Of a DNA stretch of 64,000 nucleotides, positions 43,698 to 49,689 are shown piece by piece. This DNA comes from Haloarcula taiwanensis (GTDB taxonomy: Archaea > Halobacteriota > Halobacteria > Halobacteriales > Haloarculaceae), in assembly GCA_002844335.1 (NCBI GenBank), contig CP019154.1:1798001-1862000 (forward strand), read 5' to 3'. The notes under the pieces are model-generated. The model did not search any database. It was not told where the DNA came from and was given only the letters and a program-made list of their open reading frames with translations. The position numbers and the translations under genes were made by a program. Numbering within the stretch: the first letter of the stretch is position 1; each line of letters starts with the position of its first letter.

Positions 43698-43776
43698 ATC
43701 GTCGCTGTGGCCGGCGGCGTCTTAACAGCGACGTTCGAGCGAAACGAGGAAATGTCGGCTCTCCGTATCCGTGACC

Positions 43777-44052
43777 ATGGGACTGGGTTCCACCGCGAAA
43801 AAGATACAGAAGGTCGCCGACATCGCAGAGGACCTCTACAAGAAGGTCAACGAGCTGAAAACACAGCTCGAAGACCTGCGAAGCACTGTCGACGAGACGA
43901 ACACCCGCGTCGACGGGATGGAGCAGGAACTGGCCGAACAGCGCGCGCTCATCGAGGCACTCGCCGAAGAACGGGGCGTCGACCCGGAGGCAGTCGTGGC
44001 CGAAGTCGCCGCTGACACTGATAAGAACACAGCTGAAGCGGCTTCAGAGTAA
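43777..44052 (+). CDS. small coiled-coil protein (DUF5798-like)
   Basis: A 91-residue protein beginning MGLGSTAKKIQKVADIAEDL, then a coiled coil (YKKVNELKTQLEDLRSTVDE, VDGMEQELAEQRALIEALAEE) and an acidic Ala-rich tail. The opening and coiled coil match the haloarchaeal DUF5798 family. The function is unknown. The ATG at 43777 is used; another lies 6 bases upstream. Confidence 0.75.
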   Translation: MGLGSTAKKIQKVADIAEDLYKKVNELKTQLEDLRSTVDETNTRVDGMEQELAEQRALIEALAEERGVDPEAVVAEVAADTDKNTAEAASE

Positions 44053-44091
44053 CTCCCAGACAGCGGTACCATGAGCGCGGCGGAACCGGTT

Positions 44092-44098
44092 GGTTTAA
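44092..44098 (+). promoter_or_regulatory. TATA-like box of tRNA-Arg
   Basis: TTTAAAT is 30-36 bases upstream of the tRNA 5' end, embedded in GGTTTAAATCAT. The spacing suits an archaeal tRNA promoter with a very short leader. Confidence 0.55.
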
Positions 44099-44127
44099 AT
44101 CATAACGTCATCATACCATTGTACGTA

Positions 44128-44202
44128 GGGCGCTTAGCTCAGCTTGGACAGAGTGCTTGGCTTCGGACCAAACCGTCGGGGGTTCAAATCCCTCAGCGCC
44201 CG
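44128..44202 (+). tRNA. tRNA-Arg, anticodon UCG
   Basis: Acceptor stem GGGCGCT (44128-44134) pairs with AGCGCCC (44195-44201), with discriminator G44202. D stem GCTC/GAGT, anticodon stem CTTGG/CCAAA with loop CTTCGGA giving anticodon UCG (positions 44163-44165), and T arm GGGGG-TTCAAAT-CCCTC. It reads CGA (and related) Arg codons. The outer anticodon-stem pair (C-A) is mismatched. No intron. CCA is not encoded. Its last 12 bases plus GT recur in the repeats at 45502 and 46445. Confidence 0.93.
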
Positions 44203-44578
44203 TATCGGTTAGTTCCGGCGAATTTTCGGGTTTAAATCTTTCTAATCGCAGATTCTGGATTTATAATCTCGGTTCCTTTCGTTCAACAATCGAACGGTTC
44301 TGAACTGGAGCGGTAACGTCTGGTGATTCGCCTACATCTGCACCGTTCGTCTCTGAAAAAATCAATCGGCAATTGAGGGGTCACCACCGCTTGTATCGGA
44401 AACTCACGGCATTCAGGAACCGCCTCGAACGCTGTCAAGTGTTCCGTTCTGAATATATAGAAGGAGTTCAACAGTCACGTCTGGTCCGACGACCACTACC
44501 CGACGCGCCTGTGGCGTGTGAGCTGTCCCGGGTCCGGTCAAGTGGATAACGGCTCTCTTTCTCGCTTTGATCGCCGTC
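44203..44578. other. 376-base gap after tRNA-Arg
   Basis: No supported gene. Moderately AT-rich; the first part (TTTTCGGGTTTAAATCTTTC) could terminate the tRNA transcript. It is the usual place for elements that integrate at a tRNA 3' end. Confidence 0.45.
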
Positions 44579-45295
44579 TCAGTGGAGCATATCAAGCAGG
44601 AAGATTGCGAGGAAGCCGACGAAGAAGAGCGTCGTCGACACCGGTGTCTCGGGAACTTTCCCGGCCTTCACCAGCAGTTCCTCGGTGACGAGGTACAGCA
44701 GGGCAGCGGAACCGAAGGCGAGGATAATCGCGATGGGGGCGCCGGTTACTCCGTCAAGTGCAAGCACGCCACCAGTTACGCCTGACGCGAGCAGCAGTCC
44801 GAAGACTGTCGGGACTGCGAGTTTCTTGACCACCCCGATATCTCGTGGGAGTGCGATGACGCCAGCAACACCGAGGAAGAGCACCTCGATGGCCAGCGCC
44901 ACGGCGATGATGACGCCGGTGTCGGGATTGTCAAGGAAGGTTACCCCAATGAGGACTCCGTCAATGAGCATATCGATACTCACGGTGATGAGCAACCCCG
45001 CCGCGCCAGCAAACTGGCCGCCAATATCGCGCTTCTCGATGGTCTTACTCAGCCGGTGGATGCCCAACATCGTCGCAACCCCGATGGCGAACCCAAGCAC
45101 TACGACTCGGGGTGCCCGGTCGTGAATGTTCGGGAGCAACTCAGCGGCAACGGCGGCGATCACAACTCCGGCCGCGAAGTGCTGAATGTTGCTTTCCATC
45201 TGCGGCCCCGGTGGATAGGAGATGGCGATTACGCCGCCCACCAAGGCGGCCACAACCGCGAGCGCGGTGTACGACAGCGCCTGAACCAGTACCAT
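44579..45295 (-). CDS. ZIP family metal transporter
   Basis: A 238-residue membrane protein of about eight helices. Family pattern: IQHFAAGVVIAAVAAELLPNI (helix 2 with the H/E metal site variant), an acidic/basic loop (HRLSKTIEKRDIGG), SIDMLIDGVLIGVTFLD (helix 4, where the classical HSxxDG is replaced by SIDMLIDG) and VALAIEVLFLGVAGVIALP (helix 5, HEIPE-type position reads AIEVLFL). The reduced His content means the metal site differs from zinc-type ZIPs. The start at 45295 precedes a good first helix (VLVQALSYTALAVVAALVGG). Confidence 0.78.
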   Translation of the reverse strand: MVLVQALSYTALAVVAALVGGVIAISYPPGPQMESNIQHFAAGVVIAAVAAELLPNIHDRAPRVVVLGFAIGVATMLGIHRLSKTIEKRDIGGQFAGAAGLLITVSIDMLIDGVLIGVTFLDNPDTGVIIAVALAIEVLFLGVAGVIALPRDIGVVKKLAVPTVFGLLLASGVTGGVLALDGVTGAPIAIILAFGSAALLYLVTEELLVKAGKVPETPVSTTLFFVGFLAIFLLDMLH

Positions 45296-45677
45296 ACGGC
45301 CCCTGCTGACCGAAGCGTCAAGAGTGTTTATCAGATACTGTTCACTGGTCCGGCAGTGGACGCGTCGCTGCTGGCTATGTGCTGTGTATTCAGCACGAGC
45401 CCACGAGAAAGTCTGGTTTCTCACATATAACGGGCATTCGACACCGTGGATTACGATGCCTCAAGCCCAACAAGGAAACCCGTCCACCAGTCGAGCGAGC
45501 GCCCTCCGCGCCCGTCGCGGATTTTCACCACCCAAACTGCCCGACAGCGTTGGCCCGAAATTCTCTATGAACGCAATGTTGTTGCTTTCCTTCGCTCGTC
45601 AAGCGGTTGGGACAGGGCTTGTGCCTTCCGGTGATTTACCTCTAGTCACACTGTACGCCGCTAAGAAACTCAATCAC
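45296..45677. other. 382-base gap holding repeat copy 1
   Basis: Between the ZIP gene start and the VapC end. The only structure I can support is the 58-base repeat at 45458-45515. Small frames on the plus strand here are not supported. Confidence 0.5.
45458..45515 (+). repeat. 58-base direct repeat, copy 1
   Basis: Matches 46401-46458 over 58 bases with about ten differences; the last 31 bases (caccagtcgagcgagcgccc and onward) differ at only one position. Its end, CCCTCCGCGCCCGT (45502-45515), equals the tRNA-Arg 3' end except for one base. The two copies are in the same orientation and bracket the VapBC-like pair. Confidence 0.7.
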
Positions 45678-46094
45678 TCAGCGGGTATCGAACGAGTTAA
45701 TCACGTCACCCGTGGAGTACGTCTCGACCAGGTTCTGTTCCTCGAAGTCGGCATCATCGCTCCAGATAGCTGCATCGTTGGCAATCGCGCACGCCAGATA
45801 GAGAACGTCGTCGGGGTCGGTGTCACCGATTGCTTCGTCTGCGTGCTTGATAGCTGGGTGGAAGTCTCCGGCAGGAACGACTTCGATGTACTGGAACAGG
45901 AGATCGACGAACTGTGCCACGCGGTCCGGTTCCATCCCGGACTTCTCCGCGATCAGTCGTTTGTAGCTATCGATCTCGTCGTGGACGAATGCCGGTGTCA
46001 AGAGGTCCGGTTCGAGTGTGACGATGAGTTCTCGCGTTTTCGAATCAGCGATGAGGGCAGAGATGACGACGTTGGCGTCGATGACCAGTTTTAT
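45678..46094 (-). CDS. vapC: PIN-domain toxin, VapC-like, apparent ATA start
   Basis: A 138-codon frame encoding a complete PIN domain: KLVIDANVVISAL (first Asp), LTPAFVHDEI (Glu), DPDDVLYLACAIANDAAIW (Asp pair) and WSDDADFEE (last Asp). PIN toxins cut RNA. The frame lacks ATG, GTG or TTG at its N-terminus: after the antitoxin stop it reads ACA CGA CGA ATA AAA CTG, so the usual Met is Ile (ATA at 46094-46092). The first downstream Met (46001) would remove the first catalytic Asp. The toxin frame is the same frame as the antitoxin, so readthrough would fuse them. Confidence 0.65.
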   Translation of the reverse strand: MKLVIDANVVISALIADSKTRELIVTLEPDLLTPAFVHDEIDSYKRLIAEKSGMEPDRVAQFVDLLFQYIEVVPAGDFHPAIKHADEAIGDTDPDDVLYLACAIANDAAIWSDDADFEEQNLVETYSTGDVINSFDTR

Positions 46095-46103
46095 TCGTCG
46101 TGT

Positions 46104-46334
46104 CTACGCCGATTCTTCGTCGACGCGCTTCCGTCCACGCTCGTTTATCTTGTCGGCGATCTCCTGTACGTCGGTCTCGGTGAGTTCGCTCTCACTGGTG
46201 AGTTCGTCCATCACTTCGAGCGCCTCGATCTTCTCTTCGATGGCCTGTCGTGTGACCTCGCTCCAGTTGATCTCGGGGTGTCTTTCCATGCGTTCCTTGA
46301 GGTCGTCGTCCACGTTGACAGTGATACTGGGCAT
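46104..46334 (-). CDS. vapB: VapB-like antitoxin
   Basis: A 76-residue protein opening MPSITVNVDDDLKERMERH, a ribbon-helix-helix-type N-terminus for operator binding, then EINWSEVTRQAIEEKIEAL and an acidic/helical tail that would wrap the toxin. It precedes the PIN-domain gene by 9 bases in the same direction, the normal antitoxin-first order. It probably represses its own operon. Confidence 0.85.
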   Translation of the reverse strand: MPSITVNVDDDLKERMERHPEINWSEVTRQAIEEKIEALEVMDELTSESELTETDVQEIADKINERGRKRVDEESA

Positions 46335-46394
46335 ACAACAAGCTATGTGTTCACAGAATACTGTGTTTTTCGGTGAATCTTAGGACCACTGATT

Positions 46395-46412
46395 TTGGCC
46401 GCCTCAGGCCAA
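46395..46412 (+). repeat. 6-base-arm hairpin at the left of repeat copy 2
   Basis: TTGGCC-GCCTCA-GGCCAA, perfect arms; it overlaps the first 12 bases of the repeat. Copy 1 lacks the pairing, so it is not required for the repeat. Confidence 0.4.
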
Positions 46413-46458
46413 ACAATGGACTTCGTTCACCAGTCGAGCGAGCGCCCTCAGCGCCCGT
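46401..46458 (+). repeat. 58-base direct repeat, copy 2, with tRNA-Arg 3' end match
   Basis: Its last 14 bases CCCTCAGCGCCCGT (46445-46458) equal the tRNA-Arg 3' end plus one downstream base (44190-44203). Together with copy 1 it encloses the VapBC pair, the arrangement expected from attachment-site duplications. Confidence 0.7.
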
Positions 46459-46942
46459 GGCATTTTGCTGCGAGCAGACAGTACGAACTGAAGAGTGTTG
46501 CCTGTGGAATTTGCAGCAGGGCGGAGCCGGCGTGACGGTAATCAAGTCCACGGCGCACGTAGCCGTCTGCACGCGTCCAATCGCTCGGGACCTGAAGCGC
46601 TACCGTTCGATGCCGACCACTATCAGGTCGATGTACTGGTCGAAACACCCGATACTGTAAGGGCAAGTGGCGAGCGTCTGAAAGAGTCCAGAGAGCGGAC
46701 CTGGTCGTCGGGTTGCGCTGCAGTGACCTACCGTAGCTGCCAGTACAGCGACCACGATAGCTTCGCCGTCAAACACCGACGGGAGCGTCCCGTAACAGTG
46801 GTAAAGTGACTGTGTTCACCGACCCATCTACTATCCGGCTTGAGAGAACACGGAAGGAGCGCCTGTGCCGATACATTATTACTAACACAAGATTCTATTA
46901 TCACAGGAATTATTAGAAATAGCTGTATATTTAATAACACAG

Positions 46943-47968
46943 ATGGTATCTATCACGCGGCGACGACTACTGCAGACGGCTGGCGCTAGTGCAGCCGCGA
47001 CGACGGTAACCGGCTGTCTCGGCCAGGGTGCGGCCTCGCTTGATTCCGTGACTGTAGGGTACGTCCCGATCTACCCCAACATGCAACACTACGTAATGGA
47101 ACGGGAGGGCTACTACGACGCTGTCCCGGCAGAGGTCACTGTCGAGCGTTTTAGCTCGGGCCCCAGTGTCGTCACAGCGTTTGCCAGTGGGGACGTCGAT
47201 GTCGCGTTCTTTGGCGTCACTCCGGCGATGGTACTCGCCGACAGAGGCACGCACGCAGGTGTTCTCGCTGCGAATTCACGAAACGGGTTCAAGATTATGG
47301 GGACAAGCAAGCTCGTCGACCTGTACGAGCAAGAGGCCGACGCCGTTTTCGACCGCTTCGAGCGTGAGAACGGACGAAAAATCCGGTTCGGTGTCCCACC
47401 GGATGGGAGCGTTCCCGACATTGTGCTCCGGTACTGGATTCAAGAGGCTCTCGACGCCGGGGAAATTGACACCGTCATCGACAAGTCGAAGGTTCCACCG
47501 GCGAAAGCGGTCCAGACAATTCAGTCGGGCGATATCGATGCGACCGTCATTCAGGAGCCGTTCGCGACGATAATCGGCCGTGAAGACGGCTACGGCGAAC
47601 TCGAATGGTCGGGGACTGTCCTGGAGAACCATCCAGTGACGGTGCTCTACGCGACTCAGCAGGTCATCGACGCGAGCGATATCGCACGGTCACTGGTCGA
47701 ACAGCACACCGTAGCGACCGCATTCACAGCGAGCGCACCGGACGTGGCCGCGGGCCACGCCGCGTCGGTCATCGGCTCGGGTGTAAGCGAGGAACTCGCT
47801 CAGGCGGCCTTCGAGTCACAGGCGTCCGATTTCATCTCGGACCCGCATGCTGTCACCGAGCAGACCGCGACGATGGGCGAGTTCGTTGCGAGCGTCGGAA
47901 ACATCGACGAACCGGTGCCGAGTGAGGAACTGTTCGCCTTCGGCCCCTACGACGCCATCGAGTCATGA
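46943..47968 (+). CDS. ABC transporter substrate-binding lipoprotein (NrtA/SsuA/TauA-like)
   Basis: A 341-residue protein with Tat-like RRRLLQ and a lipobox (VTGCLG). The body has the NMT1/SsuA layout: VTVGYVPIYPNMQHYVMER, VERFSSGPSVVTAFASGDVDVAFFGVTPA (in two parts) and DIDATVIQEPFATIIGR. It captures a small anion such as nitrate, a sulfonate or a pyrimidine precursor and hands it to the permease. The ATG overlaps nothing upstream; an AT-rich promoter-like run precedes it. It is the first gene of a three-gene operon and overlaps the permease gene by 4 bases. Confidence 0.87.
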   Translation: MVSITRRRLLQTAGASAAATTVTGCLGQGAASLDSVTVGYVPIYPNMQHYVMEREGYYDAVPAEVTVERFSSGPSVVTAFASGDVDVAFFGVTPAMVLADRGTHAGVLAANSRNGFKIMGTSKLVDLYEQEADAVFDRFERENGRKIRFGVPPDGSVPDIVLRYWIQEALDAGEIDTVIDKSKVPPAKAVQTIQSGDIDATVIQEPFATIIGREDGYGELEWSGTVLENHPVTVLYATQQVIDASDIARSLVEQHTVATAFTASAPDVAAGHAASVIGSGVSEELAQAAFESQASDFISDPHAVTEQTATMGEFVASVGNIDEPVPSEELFAFGPYDAIES

Positions 47969-48807
47969 GCGCGCCCACCGACACCGGTCCCGAGACGCTG
48001 CTGGACGGAGGCGTCGAGAGAGAAGCACGGCGATATCTCCGTGGCCTCGGGGGCCTGGCGAGTTTCCTGCTTATCTGGTGGGTCGGAGCGCTGACGACGC
48101 AGCCGTCGTATCTGGTTCCGGGACCCGTCGACTCCGCACGCGCCTTCGTCCAGCTGTTCGCAACCTCGACACGAATCGTCGCCCCGCTCGCCGGACTGGA
48201 ACTCGTCTTGCCGACGGGACTTGCACATCTCACACAGACCCTGTTTCATTACATCCCGGGCCTACTGCTGGGTGCCGCCTGTGGCAGTAGCCTCGGACTG
48301 GCGATGGGCTGGCACGACGTGCTAGACGACTGGCTGCGGCCACTCGTCCGGGTGCTGCGGCCGATTCCGCCGCTGGCGTGGGTCGTTTTCGCCATCGTCT
48401 GGTTCGGTATCCATCACACGGGAGCGGCCTTCATCGTCTTCGTCGGCGCGTTCTGGATTAACTTCTATGCCGCCTACGGCGGCGTCGAGGGCGTTTCGAG
48501 CGAACTCACCGACGCCGCATCGACGCTGGGAGTCAAACGGGACCTGTCGATGCTGAAGCTGGTCGCGCTCCCGAGTGCCGCCCCGCAGCTGCTGACGGGC
48601 TTCCGTACCAGCATCGGACGCTGCTGGATGATTGTCGTCGGGGCCGAACTGTTCGGTGCGCCCGGTGTCGGCTACGAGATCATCAACGCCGCGAACAACC
48701 TCGCGATGGAGACCAGCGTCGCGTACATGTTCCTCATCAGCCTCGCCTTCCTTACGATGGACGTTGGCTTCCGGCTATTCGAACGGAGGGCTCTCGCATG
48801 GCGCTGA
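47965..48807 (+). CDS. ABC transporter permease (SsuC/NrtB-like)
   Basis: A 280-residue membrane protein with about six helices. The EAA loop reads ELTDAASTLGVKRDLSMLKLVALPSAAPQLLTGF (region about residues 175-210) with the conserved G at the usual place, then TSIGRCWMIVVGAELFG. It is coupled to both neighbours (ATGA overlap upstream, 10-base overlap downstream). It moves the captured anion across the membrane. Confidence 0.9.
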   Translation: MSAPTDTGPETLLDGGVEREARRYLRGLGGLASFLLIWWVGALTTQPSYLVPGPVDSARAFVQLFATSTRIVAPLAGLELVLPTGLAHLTQTLFHYIPGLLLGAACGSSLGLAMGWHDVLDDWLRPLVRVLRPIPPLAWVVFAIVWFGIHHTGAAFIVFVGAFWINFYAAYGGVEGVSSELTDAASTLGVKRDLSMLKLVALPSAAPQLLTGFRTSIGRCWMIVVGAELFGAPGVGYEIINAANNLAMETSVAYMFLISLAFLTMDVGFRLFERRALAWR

Positions 48808-49595
48808 GTGAACGGTCGTCGGACCCGGCCAAAGCGGGTCGGAAAATCGTCGTCGACGGTGTCAGTAAGGCCTACGACTCCGTACAGGCACTCTCGGGTG
48901 TCTCACTCTCCGTTCGGGAAGGCGAGTTCTGCTGTATCGTCGGTCCGTCGGGCTGTGGCAAGACGACGTTGTTGCGAACGATAGCGGGCCTCGAGGACAC
49001 CGACAGCGGCTCGATTCTGGTCGACGACGACCGGGTCACGGAGCCGGGGCTTGACCGCGGGATGGTTTTTCAAGAGTACGCGCTATTCCCGTGGCTGACG
49101 GTCCGGGGGAATATCCGTTTTGGTCTCGACCGGCCCGCGTGTGACTGTCCCGATTGTGAAGGGCGGATACGGGAACTGGTCGACCTCGTCGGTCTGTCAG
49201 GGTTTGAGGATGCGTATCCCAAGGAGCTCTCGGGTGGGATGAAACAGCGCGTCGGCATCGCCCGTGCGCTCGCTGTCGATCCGGAGATACTGTTGCTGGA
49301 CGAGCCTTTCGGCAGCGTAGATGCCAGAACACGCGACCGACTCCACGACGAACTGCTCGATATCTGGGCCGAAACCCGCCAGACGGTCGTCTTCGTCACT
49401 CACGATATCGACGAGGCCGTGAAACTAGCTGACAGGGTCGTTGTATTGGACGACGACCCCGGCACTGTCCAGTCGACAGTCACCGTCGACATAGACCGTC
49501 CCCGAGAGCGAACGTCCCACCGGTTCGTTGAGTACGTCGCACGCATCCGAGCGGAACTCGGTCAGACACCTGGTGCTAGCCAAAGCAGTCGATAA
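48798..49595 (+). CDS. ABC transporter ATP-binding protein (SsuB/NrtD-like)
   Basis: A 265-residue ATPase with IVGPSGCGKTTLLRTIAG (Walker A), FQEYALFPWLTV (Q loop), LSGGMKQRVGIARAL (signature), ILLLDEPFGSVDA (Walker B) and FVTHDIDEAVKLAD (H loop). An insert CDCPDCEGRIRELV holds two CxxC-like pairs; this is unusual for the family and may bind a metal. It energises the permease encoded just upstream. Confidence 0.94.
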   Translation: MALSERSSDPAKAGRKIVVDGVSKAYDSVQALSGVSLSVREGEFCCIVGPSGCGKTTLLRTIAGLEDTDSGSILVDDDRVTEPGLDRGMVFQEYALFPWLTVRGNIRFGLDRPACDCPDCEGRIRELVDLVGLSGFEDAYPKELSGGMKQRVGIARALAVDPEILLLDEPFGSVDARTRDRLHDELLDIWAETRQTVVFVTHDIDEAVKLADRVVVLDDDPGTVQSTVTVDIDRPRERTSHRFVEYVARIRAELGQTPGASQSSR

Positions 49596-49689
49596 GACAG
49601 CTCTTCCTGCCTCGAAAGACGGCCCATGTAGCAGGGCCGCCACACTATCGCTCTACGTCGCAGTGAACACGCCGTCCTATGAGATAGTG

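Larger units (their letters stand above)
46335..46942. other. 608-base gap holding repeat copy 2 and an ABC-transporter promoter region
   Basis: Contains the 58-base repeat at 46401-46458, and before the ABC gene an AT-rich leader (46875-46942). A minus-strand fragment at about 46660-46603 ends DQYIDLIVVGIER then stop; it faintly resembles the end of a universal-stress-type protein, but there is no complete frame, so I treat it as possible pseudogene debris. Confidence 0.45.

Noticed and set aside
44283-44595. Two small minus-strand frames between tRNA-Arg and the ZIP gene
   Set aside because: Cys/Arg-rich, no domain and no start context; considered as element debris but not supported.
46448-46666. 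72-codon minus-strand frame including the 58-base repeat
   Set aside because: Its sequence is explained by the repeat; the faint universal-stress-type ending is in a different frame with no start.
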